The notes: a model not told the origin generated them from the sequence alone. 64,000 nucleotides of DNA from JBKECY01 sp047975025 (GCA_047975025.1 JBKECY010000052.1:99469-163468), one strand, 5' to 3'; numbered from the stretch's first letter, positions 41,686 through 51,057 are shown. Made by a program: numbers and translations.

Positions 41686-43402
41686 TTACACCTGCGGCAA
41701 TGCCCGCGAGCTGATTGCACCGACAATCTGGGCATTCCTTGAAAATCTGTGCTCTATGATGCCTGCCTTTCTCGGCATGCTGGCACTGGGCACTTTGCTT
41801 GAGCCGCTGATGCTATCTTCGGCGCAAGTTGACATTGACCGGCTTTGGGTATGCTGTATTGGCATGGCCGCTGCCTTTCTGCTGCAAAGTATCATATCCA
41901 TTCTGGCCTATCGTTACAGCTATTACGCTTCCCAGCGCTCCTCTGCCAAACTGCGCACCGAGATTGCTGCGAAAATCGGACGGCTGCCGCTGGGCTTCTA
42001 TGCGGGCAAGGAAAGCGGCGAACTTTCCAATACGTTTGTTACAGATCCTGACAGTCTGGAGCAGTCCGTATCCTTTTTTATCCCGCAGATACTCAGTATG
42101 GGCGCACTTTCGATTTTCTCCTGCATCATGCTGCTGTTCTACAACTGGCAGCTGGCGATGGCGATGTATCTGGCGCTTCCGGTCTGCCTCGTGATCATGC
42201 GTTTTGCCATACGTCTGCGCCACCGCCAATCTGAGCGGGTACGTACCGCCAAAGCTGCCGCCACTACTTTTTTGCATGAATACCTGTTGGGCATGCGTAA
42301 TCTGAAAAGCTATAATCAGACCGGAACCGGCTTCGGGAAACTGGATGCTTCCTATGCCACGCTTGCCAGAGAAAGTACCCGGGAAGAAGGATTCCCCGGA
42401 GCGCTGACACTGCTGGCCGCGCATGGCATCCAGTTCGGCATCCCGCTCATCATCTTCGCAGCCTCCATGCTGCTGGTGCAGGGCACAGTAGAAATCTTCA
42501 TCCTTCTTGCTTTTCTAATTCTGGCAACCCGACTATACGGCCCGCTCTCCACTGCCATAACTTGTATTATCATGCTTCGTGTCAGTTCAGTGGCATCCAC
42601 TCGTATCAATACCTTGCTTTCAGAAGAGGAGCAAAGCGGCACTGCCGGAGCTTTCCCCTCCGGCAGTATACAGTTCGAAGATGTCAGCTTCTCCTATGGA
42701 ACCAAAAATGTCATTGAACATGTGTCTTTCACCGCCCCGCAGAATCGTCTGACGGCATTAGTCGGTCCGTCCGGAAGCGGGAAGAGCACACTGCTGCGGC
42801 TGGCCTGCCGCTTTTGGGATGTGCACTCCGGGAATATCACTCTGGGCGGCACACCGCTTAGCACACTCTCGCCCCAGTCACTCTATGAACAAGTTTCTAT
42901 GGTGTTCCAGGAAAATTATCTCTTCGGAGACAGTATCCGCAACAATCTGTTGTTCGCAGACAACAGCATCTCCGACGAGCGCATAATACGCGCATGCCAG
43001 AAAGCCCGCTGCCATGAGTTCATCATGGCATTGCCCGAACAATATGACACTGTCATCGGTGAAGGAGGTGCAACTCTCTCCGGCGGCGAACGCCAGCGCC
43101 TCGCAATTGCACGCGCCATCTTAAAGGATGCGCCCGTCCTGTTCCTGGATGAACCCACTTCCAGCCTCGATGCGGAGAATGAACTATTAGTGCAGCAGGC
43201 CATCGGTGAGCTTGTCAAGGACAAGACGGTGATCATGATCGCTCACCGGTTAAAGACAATAGCCGATGCAGATCACATAGTCGTTCTTGACCAAGGACAT
43301 GTTGTACAGGCAGGCACCCACAAGGAACTGCTCTCCCAGACAGAGGGACTCTACACACATCTCTGGGAATTGCAGACACAAGCACAACTTTGGAATATAT
43401 AA
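41666..43402 (+). CDS. ABC transporter, fused membrane and ATPase domains (second of pair)
   Basis: ATG 41666 is chosen, with GGGAGG 8 bp upstream. The 578-residue protein has six membrane helices (about 15-310), then an ATPase with Walker A GPSGSGKST, Q-loop VFQENYLFGD, signature LSGGERQRLAIARAI, Walker B VLFLDEPTSSLD and MIAHRL. It keeps a Glu after Walker B, as does its partner, so both ATP sites may be active. The overlap with the first gene indicates coupled translation. Confidence 0.92.
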   Translation: MKTWLSNYTCGNARELIAPTIWAFLENLCSMMPAFLGMLALGTLLEPLMLSSAQVDIDRLWVCCIGMAAAFLLQSIISILAYRYSYYASQRSSAKLRTEIAAKIGRLPLGFYAGKESGELSNTFVTDPDSLEQSVSFFIPQILSMGALSIFSCIMLLFYNWQLAMAMYLALPVCLVIMRFAIRLRHRQSERVRTAKAAATTFLHEYLLGMRNLKSYNQTGTGFGKLDASYATLARESTREEGFPGALTLLAAHGIQFGIPLIIFAASMLLVQGTVEIFILLAFLILATRLYGPLSTAITCIIMLRVSSVASTRINTLLSEEEQSGTAGAFPSGSIQFEDVSFSYGTKNVIEHVSFTAPQNRLTALVGPSGSGKSTLLRLACRFWDVHSGNITLGGTPLSTLSPQSLYEQVSMVFQENYLFGDSIRNNLLFADNSISDERIIRACQKARCHEFIMALPEQYDTVIGEGGATLSGGERQRLAIARAILKDAPVLFLDEPTSSLDAENELLVQQAIGELVKDKTVIMIAHRLKTIADADHIVVLDQGHVVQAGTHKELLSQTEGLYTHLWELQTQAQLWNI

Positions 43403-43419
43403 AATTTGGAGGACTCAAT

Positions 43420-44022
43420 ATGAATAAGACAAGAACTGTAATCGGATTTCGTGACATCGTACTCATTGCACTGCTGACAGTACTTAGTATTGTAATTCAA
43501 TTAGTAACAGCCATACCCTTTGCCGCCGTTCCGCAGCTTATGATGTTCGTCTCAGTGGCATTGATCATGCTGCTTTGCGGTCCTATCTATGTATTGATTA
43601 TGGCAAAAGCGCCGCGCCGGGGTGCTGCGTTTTTGTTCGCCGGTCTGATGGCACTGTATTTTATCATTCTCGGTCAGGTCTTTATCTCAATTTCCTATCT
43701 GATCTGCGCCCTGCTCTGTGAATGTGTGCTGTTAGGAGACGGCTATAAAAAGCCGCTGCGTATAACGTTTGCCTATATGATTTTTGCCGCTTTTTATGTA
43801 TTGGGCAGCTTTTTGCCCTATCTTGTACTGGCGGAGCAATACACACAGCAGCTGCTGGCCTCCGGCGTTGCACAAGCTTCCATCACTGACATGATGCGTT
43901 GGTTCACTTCTCCTGTGATGCTTCTGCTTGCCGCCTTAAATGCATGCGTTTTCGCCGCTCTGGGCTCCTTCCTCGGATTTAAGATGCTCAAAAAGCACTT
44001 CCGCCCGGCAGGCGCCGCCTGA
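43420..44022 (+). CDS. ECF transporter S component, MptD/Trep_Strep family
   Basis: ATG 43420 is chosen, preceded by GGAGGACTCAAT. The 200-residue protein has about six hydrophobic helices and an N-terminal segment RDIVLIALLTVLSIVIQLVT typical of ECF S components, with PRRGAAFLFAGLMALYFIIL further in. S components bind the substrate in the membrane and toggle with the shared EcfT/EcfA machinery, here encoded directly downstream. The substrate of this family is not established to my knowledge. It is the third gene after the ABC pair, in one operon. Confidence 0.82.
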   Translation: MNKTRTVIGFRDIVLIALLTVLSIVIQLVTAIPFAAVPQLMMFVSVALIMLLCGPIYVLIMAKAPRRGAAFLFAGLMALYFIILGQVFISISYLICALLCECVLLGDGYKKPLRITFAYMIFAAFYVLGSFLPYLVLAEQYTQQLLASGVAQASITDMMRWFTSPVMLLLAALNACVFAALGSFLGFKMLKKHFRPAGAA

Positions 44023-44024
44023 CT

Positions 44025-44810
44025 ATGAAAGAGTATAATTCCATTCCCTCCCTGCAAACCCATATGACGCAACGCCCCGCGGGAGAAAGTATTGAGCGCA
44101 CTTTGACCGATGAGCTGTATGAAACTCCCGGTATAGACTGCCGCGTCAGGATGGCCGCGATCGTACTCGGCACCATTGGTGCCTTCTTCGTCAGATCCGA
44201 GCTCCTGCTGGGACTCACAGCGCTTCTTGGTCTGGTATGGCTATGTGTATATAAGCAGGTTCGCGCGGCCATTGGGTTTGTCTGTCTGTACCTGGTTTTA
44301 TCCGGAATCTCGCATCTGCCACTGACCGGCGCTGCCGGATCACTGCTGTTCATGGCAACGATTCTAAGACGTATGCTGCTGCCAGCCTTCTTCGCCATAC
44401 CATTGGGAAAAGCTCCTACGGGTACATTGCTGACCACGTTACACCGGCTGCATCTGCCACGAACAGCCACTATCGCTCTGGCTATCGTCTTTCGATTCAT
44501 GCCAACTGTGACCACCGAATATCAGTCCATACGCGTTTCTCAAAAATTCCGCGGCATCGGCGTCACTGTCTGGGGACTGCTGCGCCACCCAGTACAAAGT
44601 GTCGAATCCATTCTGATTCCACTTTTGCTTCGCACGACCCGAATTGCTGATGAGCTTGCTGCCTCCGCAATGCTGCGCGGTGCCGATCAGCAGCAGGATG
44701 TGACCTCTTTTCGCCCCATTCATTTTACCCGCAAAGACACTTGCCTCCTGCTGGTCATTATACTGCTCAGTGTGGGACTTATCTTGGCGGATCTGTTTCT
44801 AAAGGAGTAA
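44025..44810 (+). CDS. ECF transporter transmembrane component (EcfT/CbiQ family)
   Basis: The 261-residue protein has an N-terminal cytoplasmic segment of about 45 residues, five or so membrane helices, and the coupling-helix region ELAASAMLRGAD corresponding to the Ala-Arg-Gly motifs that contact the ATPases. It links the S component to the two-domain ATPase encoded next. ATG 44025 lies two bases after the S-component stop; no strong ribosome site is visible, so coupled reinitiation is likely. Confidence 0.88.
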   Translation: MKEYNSIPSLQTHMTQRPAGESIERTLTDELYETPGIDCRVRMAAIVLGTIGAFFVRSELLLGLTALLGLVWLCVYKQVRAAIGFVCLYLVLSGISHLPLTGAAGSLLFMATILRRMLLPAFFAIPLGKAPTGTLLTTLHRLHLPRTATIALAIVFRFMPTVTTEYQSIRVSQKFRGIGVTVWGLLRHPVQSVESILIPLLLRTTRIADELAASAMLRGADQQQDVTSFRPIHFTRKDTCLLLVIILLSVGLILADLFLKE

Positions 44811-44813
44811 TCT

Positions 44814-46244
44814 ATGATTGAATTACAGGATATTTCATTTCGCTATGCAGGCTGTGACGATACCGAAAGTGTTTCACATATCAATCTGTCCGTAAAGGCC
44901 GGGGAATGTCTGCTGCTTACCGGGCAAAGCGGATGCGGCAAGACAACCCTGACTCGCATTCTCAATGGGCTGTGTCCCCAGTTCTACGGCGGCAAGCTGG
45001 AGGGAAGCTATACACTGGACGGTCAGGATATTCGTACCTTATCGCTTTCATCGATCGGAAAACTCGTTGGGAGTGTGTTTCAGGACCCGCGCAGTCAGTT
45101 TTTCTGTGCAGATACGACCGATGAAGTCGTCTTCTCCATGGAAGCACGTGCCTTTACACGACAAGATATGCTAAAACGCCTGGAAGCGCTCTGGGAGGTA
45201 CTGCCGATTCAAGAGTTGATGGGGCAGCGCATTTTCAACCTGTCCAGCGGAGAAAAGCAGAAAATTGCCATTGCTTCTGCCTACATATGCGGCCCTAAGG
45301 TACTTGTTCTGGATGAACCGAGCGCCAATCTGGATGCCGCTGCCACTGAGCAGCTAGCGGCACTTCTGCTGCGTCTAAAACAGCAGGGACATACCCTCGT
45401 CATATCAGAACACCGCCTCCACTATATAGCCCGCCTGTTCGACAGAATGATTGTCATGGAGCATGGACGTATCACTAAGGAATATACACAGGCAGAGGCA
45501 CAAAAGCTTTCCCGGGAAGACCTGTATGCGCAAGGTCTGCGCCAGCTTACTCTGCCAATACTGCACACTAGCAGTACCCCTGCCTTTAGAGGAATAGCAG
45601 CAATCGAGGCTGAAGCTTTATACAGCCGGAAAGGAAACCGACAGATTTTAGAAGACTTGAATCTCCAGATCCAACCTGGCGAGATTTTGGCGGTCACCGG
45701 CGGAAATGGTGCTGGCAAGACTACGTTATGCCAGACTTTAACAGGTGCAAGTCGTGAAAATAGTGGTATTATCCGCTATGAAGGATTACTCACAAAACCC
45801 AAGGAACGCATACGCCAATCCTTTCTGGTGGGACAGGATGCCGACTACCAGCTCTATGCTGCAACGGTGACAGAAGAAGTTATGCTGGGACTGCCCCCTG
45901 CTTCTCAACTGCAGGCTCAAGCAGAGGATTGCCTTGCCAAATGGCAGCTGCTCCCCTACCAAAACCGCCATCCGGTCTCTTTGTCCGGCGGGCAAAAGCA
46001 GCGTGTGCTGCTTGCCGCCGCAACTATGCGCCGCACCAAAGTACTGGTGCTTGATGAGCCAACAAGCGGGCTGGACGGACATCATATGAGACAGACGGCC
46101 GCCTTGCTGCGTCAACTTGCCGAACAGGGACAGTCTATTCTGCTTATTACGCACGATACGGAACTTATTGAATTGTGTGTGGATCGAATTATACATCTAA
46201 GAAACAGAACCATTGATTATATCTGCGGGCATAAAAAAATGTAA
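44814..46244 (+). CDS. ECF transporter ATPase, two fused ABC domains
   Basis: The 476-residue protein contains two complete ABC domains. The first has Walker A GQSGCGKTT, signature LSSGEKQKIAIA and Walker B VLVLDEPSANLD. The second has GGNGAGKTT, LSGGQKQRVLLAAA and VLVLDEPTSGLD. It thus combines EcfA and EcfA' in one chain. It starts 3 bp after the EcfT gene and completes a dedicated ECF transporter. No terminator with a clear T-run is seen directly after it. Confidence 0.93.
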   Translation: MIELQDISFRYAGCDDTESVSHINLSVKAGECLLLTGQSGCGKTTLTRILNGLCPQFYGGKLEGSYTLDGQDIRTLSLSSIGKLVGSVFQDPRSQFFCADTTDEVVFSMEARAFTRQDMLKRLEALWEVLPIQELMGQRIFNLSSGEKQKIAIASAYICGPKVLVLDEPSANLDAAATEQLAALLLRLKQQGHTLVISEHRLHYIARLFDRMIVMEHGRITKEYTQAEAQKLSREDLYAQGLRQLTLPILHTSSTPAFRGIAAIEAEALYSRKGNRQILEDLNLQIQPGEILAVTGGNGAGKTTLCQTLTGASRENSGIIRYEGLLTKPKERIRQSFLVGQDADYQLYAATVTEEVMLGLPPASQLQAQAEDCLAKWQLLPYQNRHPVSLSGGQKQRVLLAAATMRRTKVLVLDEPTSGLDGHHMRQTAALLRQLAEQGQSILLITHDTELIELCVDRIIHLRNRTIDYICGHKKM

Positions 46245-46315
46245 CAAACCCTTGCTTTTTTCAGAGAGAAAATCAACAGAGGCCAAGCTGGACACAACAT
46301 ATAATTATACAAACT

Positions 46316-46335
46316 AAAAGAGCATCCTCCGATGC
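46316..46335 (-). terminator. Short hairpin after the toxin gene
   Basis: GCATC-CTCC-GATGC (46322-46335), followed on the minus strand by TCTTTTAG. It lies 63 bp past the toxin stop; the stem is short. The rest of 46245-46397 shows nothing else. Confidence 0.5.
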
Positions 46336-46397
46336 CCTCATGAAATCAATTTATATAAAATTATTGAAATATATGTAGTCGCCGGACGGATAATCCT

Positions 46398-46658
46398 TTA
46401 GTCTTCATAATGCCCCTTGCAAGAAAGTATGACTAAATTTTGCTCATTATCCCCAATGTATACGAGCCTATTTGCATCATCAATCCGACGACTATATGCC
46501 TTACGTCCTTTCAAAGGCTCTGGCTTTCCAATTCCTTTCATAAATCCATCACGTTGAATGCTCGAAATCAGGCGATTAATACGCTGCAATGTTTTCTTAT
46601 CTTCTGATTGCCATGAAATATATTCTTCTAAAGCCTTTTCATCAAAAGTTACTTTCAT
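46398..46658 (-). CDS. yoeB: YoeB-type mRNA-cleaving toxin
   Basis: The 86-residue protein matches YoeB/Txe in length and carries the catalytic set: Glu47 in GKPEPLKG, Arg57-Arg58 in YSRRID, Arg64, and His83-Tyr84 in the C-terminal SCKGHYED. YoeB binds the ribosomal A site and cleaves mRNA after the start codon. Its start overlaps the antitoxin stop by four bases (ATGA), as usual for this module. The gene appears intact, in contrast to hipA in this window. Confidence 0.94.
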   Translation of the reverse strand: MKVTFDEKALEEYISWQSEDKKTLQRINRLISSIQRDGFMKGIGKPEPLKGRKAYSRRIDDANRLVYIGDNEQNLVILSCKGHYED

Positions 46659-46912
46659 CTAGCCATATCCTCAAGCTCTTCCATAGTTTTAACTACCGTA
46701 TGACCTTGCTCAACACGCGCTAAAGCAGCATCGATTTTAGCTAAATACTCGGCATTACGATGCGACTTCTCCAGCTCATTGTATTCTTGCTCACTTATGA
46801 CCACAAGATTTTTATTACGTGGGCGCGAGATCAATACTTTTTCACCAGAATTGATAAGGTCACTTACTTTTTTGAAATTATTCCGTATATCAATCGTTTT
46901 CAATGCTATCAT
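46655..46912 (-). CDS. yefM: YefM-type antitoxin
   Basis: ATG 46910-46912 is preferred, 8 bp after AAAGGGG; GTG at 46921 is too close to that site. The 85-residue protein has the Phd/YefM N-terminal DNA-binding fold (IDIRNNFKKVSDLINSGEKV, VLISRPRNKNLVVISEQEYN) and a C-terminal acidic helix that would cover the toxin active site. It neutralises YoeB and represses the shared promoter at 46948-46976. Confidence 0.93.
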   Translation of the reverse strand: MIALKTIDIRNNFKKVSDLINSGEKVLISRPRNKNLVVISEQEYNELEKSHRNAEYLAKIDAALARVEQGHTVVKTMEELEDMAR

Positions 46913-46947
46913 TTTTTGCACCCCTTTCTGTATCTTATTATGTACTT

Positions 46948-46976
46948 ATATTAATACTTTTTTTGACTTTTGTCAA
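46948..46976 (-). promoter_or_regulatory. Toxin-antitoxin promoter with palindrome on the -35
   Basis: Minus-strand TTGACA (46971-46976) and TAATAT (46948-46953) are 17 bp apart. The dyad TTGAC-TTTT-GTCAA (46963-46976) covers the -35 box and is a likely antitoxin operator. Confidence 0.8.
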
Positions 46977-47052
46977 TGCCGCATCCCATATATTACTACT
47001 TTCAAAATCTTATATTATTTGCAACTTCTCCATCCACTTTGGCTTACTTTGA

Positions 47053-47100
47053 TAAAAAGCAGCTGCTCAGAAGTATTCTTTTTCTCCTAAACAGCTGCTT
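47053..47100 (-). terminator. Terminator of the degV gene
   Basis: AAGCAGCTG (47057-47065) and CAGCTGCTT (47092-47100) form a perfect 9-bp stem with a 26-nt loop, followed on the minus strand by a T-run. It lies 30 bp past the degV stop. Confidence 0.75.
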
Positions 47101-47129
47101 CATGAATCTATATATTCTTATTATACTTT

Positions 47130-47972
47130 CTATGAAAGGAATACGCCAACCGCACACGCCCCAGGTCCCCCATGTGTACCAACCACAGGCCCCATCTGGC
47201 AGATGCTGCCGCCCACATACCCCAGCTTGTTCTTTAATGCCTCTTCAAAAGGCACCGCGTCCGCAGGATCTCCGGCATACACAACATTATACGGCATGGA
47301 TTCATCTCTTCCGCCATCTGCTTTGATCAGTTTCCCAATTTTTTTGCAAGTGTCATTGACGCCTCGCCCTACACCTACCGCGACAACTTCACCGCCAATG
47401 ACACTGACGATCGGGTTCAGATGCAGAATTGAACTTGCGATAGCGCTGGCTCCAGTCAGTCTGCCGCCTTTTTTCAAATAGGTAATATCCATAATAACAA
47501 CATAGATTCTCACTTTTTCACGCTTCTCAAGGACTGATTTGGCAATCTCCGCCGCACTCACCCCCTGATCGCGCAGCTCTACCGCATGATAGACCAGCAG
47601 CTGCAAAGTCGCCATTACCTGTAAGCTGTCAATAATATAAATCTTGTCATACTTAACCATATCCTTGGCGATCATGGCGCTTTGCACGGTGCCGCTCATC
47701 TTAGATGAGATTGTAATTACGATGATTTCATCACCGGCATCCTTGAATTTTTGAAAAAGTTCTACAAAGGTCTCCGGTGACGGCTGACTCGTCTGCGGCA
47801 GATGACTGCTTTTTGTCAGCTTATCAAAAAAACCATCAGAATCAATTTCTATACCGTCATAATAGGTTTCTTCTCCAAAAATCACCTGTAAGGGAACAAT
47901 TGTGATCCCCAGCTCCTTACCCTTATCCTGCGTAATATCACTTGTTGAATCTGTAATGATTTGAATGGCCAC
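47130..47972 (-). CDS. DegV-family fatty-acid-binding protein
   Basis: The 280-residue protein starts with GTG 47970-47972 behind GGAGGAAAAAC. It shows the DegV pattern: ITDSTSDITQDKGKELGITI, SQPSPETFVELF, VITISSKMSGTVQSA, DITYLKKGGRLTGA and the C-terminal GPVVGTHGGPGACAVGV. DegV/FakB proteins bind a fatty acid and present it to the kinase FakA for phosphorylation, feeding exogenous fatty acids into phospholipids. No fakA-like gene is in the window. It is monocistronic. Confidence 0.93.
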   Translation of the reverse strand: MAIQIITDSTSDITQDKGKELGITIVPLQVIFGEETYYDGIEIDSDGFFDKLTKSSHLPQTSQPSPETFVELFQKFKDAGDEIIVITISSKMSGTVQSAMIAKDMVKYDKIYIIDSLQVMATLQLLVYHAVELRDQGVSAAEIAKSVLEKREKVRIYVVIMDITYLKKGGRLTGASAIASSILHLNPIVSVIGGEVVAVGVGRGVNDTCKKIGKLIKADGGRDESMPYNVVYAGDPADAVPFEEALKNKLGYVGGSICQMGPVVGTHGGPGACAVGVFLS

Positions 47973-48087
47973 GTTTTTCCTCCATTATTCTTTGATAGTT
48001 TACAGTTCATTCTATCATGAAAATGGAATACAGAAAATAGGTAATATAGACAAACCCTATTGATTAATCATGTAGAGCGTTACTTAG

Positions 48088-50889
48088 TTACTTAGTCACT
48101 TTTCGTTTTCTCCGCAAAATCAGTACCGCAGCAATTCCGGCGGCTCCGGATACTGCCAGAAGAACCATTCTGCTGTCCGTATCGTCCCCTGTCTTAACGC
48201 CTGTTTTACTGGTAGGATCTTTTACCATTGCTATAGGTGTTGCTGTCGCTCCTTTGGTTGGTGTTCCTGTAACCGTACCTGTCGGTTTTACAGTCGGGGT
48301 ACCTGTCGGTTTTACGGTTGGGGTACCTGTCGGTTTTACGGTCGGAGTACCTGTTGGTTTTATGGTTGGGGTGACCGTTGGTGTAGCTGCCTGTTTCCAT
48401 GTTGCAATATAGGTTCGATCTGCCCCCTCAATCACATCTGCCGCCGAATATTCCGTAGTTTCATCTTCATCGATACTGCCATTACCATTGGCATCAAAGA
48501 TGAAGGTATCGAATACCCAGGCACTGTCTGTGGAATTTAATACCTCGGGCATACCGGGCACCGCCTGTGTATCAAGCAGACCTGTGACATAGTACATGGT
48601 ATCCTCTCCGGCGGGGTCTATGCTCCAATCGCCCTTGGCACCGGGTTCAAAAATAGTTTTATAATTCTCAATGTTCAATGTAAAAAATACGAAAGGTTTG
48701 TCGATTTCTCCCTGATTATATAGATCCAGTGCATTGGCTGTAATGGTGACCTCGCCGGTTCCCTTGACAGTAACCAGTCCCGTAGCAGCATCCACCTCTG
48801 CGATCCCAGTATCCGAGCTGCTCCACGCAACCGAAGGGTCATCAATCTTAAAGGCATCGGAAGGTGTCACTTCCTCATAGCCGGTTGCCTGATAACTAAA
48901 CGCCTGGCTCATTGCAGTCGTCGGTGTAAACGGCGCTGTCTTAACAGAAATCGTATACGTGTCCTCATGATCATTATCTGTCTCATCCGCTTCTATATTG
49001 GCCGGAACAGAGAGGGTCATCGCCTGTGCCAGTACGGTAAAGTTACATCCGATAAAAGTAGCTTCCTCCGAATTTGCAATTTTGGATTGTACAATCGCTT
49101 CCTGCATCGTGTAGTTCGCCGCCGCATGAAAATCAAAATTATAAAGCCTCACATTTGCATTCGCTCCCCCGGTATTATCCAGTCCTATCGTTCCTTCCGC
49201 CACCAGCGGAACCAATGTTGACGCCCCCATAGCCGATGTGAACAGCTCCTCTGTTGACGCCACCGCGCGGATATGTACGTTAGGAGCGGAAGCTGCAAGG
49301 GAGTAGGCTGGTACGGTAAACGAAGGAATACTTCCCTGTGTATTCGCTACAATCTTAATATTGGCATCCATCACGAGTCCGCGGCCGTTACTGTTGCCGA
49401 CAGATCCATTTGTATCATTGGGCACATAGGCTGCTGCCATCCTCTGTAATACAGTCTGGATACCCGCCAGCTGTGCTCCGACATCCGGTGCCCCTTCCGA
49501 GCGAACAAGCCACGAGTTATCCCATAGATCGTACACCAGAAATTGTGAACGCGCATCGTTCGCAGACCAAGTCTGTGTAAAATCAGAAAGAGATTTATAT
49601 GCCAATATATCCGCCACTGTGCTTCCGCTTGCTACCGTCGAAATGGATCCCACGGAGAATACCGCATAACGATAACTCTCCGGCAGTGTCACATTGCCGT
49701 ACGAGGTCTGCTGGATACCAATACGCTGTTTGTTGGGGTATCCGTCAAAGGTAACGTCCCCGGCGAACCGGATATCACCGGCCGGAATATCTGCAGAGGT
49801 CACTGTTGTTGACATTGGGTTCTCAATCCACAAAGCATCGACGGAATTCCCTGAACCCTGTATAAAGCTTATGTCTTTAAAGTTAATATTAGAGGAAACT
49901 CCTACGTTGACCAGTCTGTAACTGCTGCTGCCGTTTCCTTTGCAATTTGAAATAGTCACACCTTCAATATTCACCTGCCGCTTGTTCGCGGCAATAATAT
50001 TAATGGCATAATTGGCACTTCCAGACTGTCCTGTGCCAATATTGCGCACCGTACAATTTTTTATTAATACTGCACCGGAGTCATTTTGACTAATTGCCAG
50101 AAAATCCCCTCCGCGGCCTGAGCCAATTGCCGTCCCGCTGGTCTGCCAGGTCAGTCCGCCATCCTTGCTGATTTTAGTATATGCATTGGCAGTCTGCGCC
50201 CCCGTCTTCAGACATCCTGCATTATCCGCATCAAATGTGATATTTTGATACAAGGTATTATCATAAATCAAGTTTCGTTCATGATATTGTTGGGTAACAC
50301 CAAAAAACTCGATCTGCCATGGCTGCTTTTTAATGACCACCTCATCCGCCGACCCCAGCCCCACCAGAGCCAGCCCGCTTGCCGTAAGAGAAGTATAACC
50401 AACGGCCTTACAATAATATGTACCCGGATCTACGAACACTGTACTGTCTTTTTTATTAGATAGTTGGATCTTGTTATTTAATGGATCACTTGCGTTTCCA
50501 TTCGTTTCAAAATATCCGACTCCTCCCACATTCGCTGTGTACAGCACATTATCGGGCGCAATCGTAAACCAGTCCTCCCCTTCAGTTCCTGCTGGAACCG
50601 TAGTTGACACGCTGCCTCTGTCTCCATCAAAGGACACATAGACAGTAGTTCCTGCGAATTCCGGATTTTGCGTAAGCAAATAGTTCGAAGCCTTTCCCTT
50701 ATATGTAAGAGGAGACAATCTATACTCTTCTTTCCTTAATGGGAGCTTTCCCTGTTCGGTGGTAACTGCCGGGACTCCCTCATCGGGTTTCGTAATAACT
50801 GATGCCTCTGCCTGTGTGTACGGCATCCCTCCTGCCAGTATACACAAAACAGCAAATAGACAAAGTAGTTTTCTCACTGTTTTTTTCAT
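48088..50889 (-). CDS. Large cell-wall-anchored surface protein with beta-helix region and Pro/Thr repeats
   Basis: The 933-residue precursor has a signal peptide (MKKTVRKLLCLFAVLCILAG, cleavage near 29). A long Ser/Asn/Gly-rich region with short strands suggesting a right-handed beta helix follows (VLIKNCTVRNIGTGQSG; VNIEGVTISNCKGNGSS; NINFKDISFIQGSG). Next are a BIG_2-like Ig domain (WSSSDTGIAEVDAATGLVTV), a Ca-loop-like DANGNGSIDEDE, a Pro/Thr linker of repeated PTGTPTVK, and the tail GVKTGDDTD, hydrophobic helix, RRKRK. The tail looks like a divergent sortase signal (VKTGD instead of LPxTG). Function is probably adhesion or glycan interaction; I recognise no enzyme motif. ATG 50889 follows GGAGGAAAAGGGTC. 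Confidence 0.85.
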   Translation of the reverse strand: MKKTVRKLLCLFAVLCILAGGMPYTQAEASVITKPDEGVPAVTTEQGKLPLRKEEYRLSPLTYKGKASNYLLTQNPEFAGTTVYVSFDGDRGSVSTTVPAGTEGEDWFTIAPDNVLYTANVGGVGYFETNGNASDPLNNKIQLSNKKDSTVFVDPGTYYCKAVGYTSLTASGLALVGLGSADEVVIKKQPWQIEFFGVTQQYHERNLIYDNTLYQNITFDADNAGCLKTGAQTANAYTKISKDGGLTWQTSGTAIGSGRGGDFLAISQNDSGAVLIKNCTVRNIGTGQSGSANYAINIIAANKRQVNIEGVTISNCKGNGSSSYRLVNVGVSSNINFKDISFIQGSGNSVDALWIENPMSTTVTSADIPAGDIRFAGDVTFDGYPNKQRIGIQQTSYGNVTLPESYRYAVFSVGSISTVASGSTVADILAYKSLSDFTQTWSANDARSQFLVYDLWDNSWLVRSEGAPDVGAQLAGIQTVLQRMAAAYVPNDTNGSVGNSNGRGLVMDANIKIVANTQGSIPSFTVPAYSLAASAPNVHIRAVASTEELFTSAMGASTLVPLVAEGTIGLDNTGGANANVRLYNFDFHAAANYTMQEAIVQSKIANSEEATFIGCNFTVLAQAMTLSVPANIEADETDNDHEDTYTISVKTAPFTPTTAMSQAFSYQATGYEEVTPSDAFKIDDPSVAWSSSDTGIAEVDAATGLVTVKGTGEVTITANALDLYNQGEIDKPFVFFTLNIENYKTIFEPGAKGDWSIDPAGEDTMYYVTGLLDTQAVPGMPEVLNSTDSAWVFDTFIFDANGNGSIDEDETTEYSAADVIEGADRTYIATWKQAATPTVTPTIKPTGTPTVKPTGTPTVKPTGTPTVKPTGTVTGTPTKGATATPIAMVKDPTSKTGVKTGDDTDSRMVLLAVSGAAGIAAVLILRRKRKVTK
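48277..48372 (-). repeat. Four tandem 24-bp coding repeats
   Basis: Four units of 24 bp, each opening ACCTGT(C/T)GGTTTTA on the plus strand, encode the PTGTPTVK linker of the surface protein. Near-identity makes copy-number change by slippage possible. Confidence 0.9.
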
Positions 50890-50942
50890 GACCCTTTTCC
50901 TCCATTTTCCCTTATTTCCTTCATACAGTTTTATCTACTTAT

Positions 50943-50971
50943 ATTGTATGCCAGCTCCATCTTATTGTCAA
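50943..50971 (-). promoter_or_regulatory. Promoter of the wall-anchored surface protein
   Basis: Minus-strand TTGACA (50966-50971) and TACAAT (50943-50948) with a 17-bp spacer, about 50 bp before the start codon. Confidence 0.8.
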
Positions 50972-51013
50972 TATTTGCATAAGTATATGCATAAAATGAC
51001 TCGTTCCAAATAC

Positions 51014-51057
51014 AAAAACATCAGGACGAGCGGCGGCTGTCGCTCAAATCCTGATGT
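51014..51057 (-). terminator. Terminator of the FMN-binding surface protein gene
   Basis: Outer stem ACATCAGGA/TCCTGATGT (51018-51026, 51049-51057) and inner stem GAGCG/CGCTC, followed on the minus strand by a T-run. Confidence 0.8.

Noticed and set aside
41813..42424. Long minus-strand open frame (203 codons) opposite the second ABC transporter
   Set aside because: It lies antisense to a clearly real ABC protein, has no ribosome site and its translation is low-complexity and without motifs.
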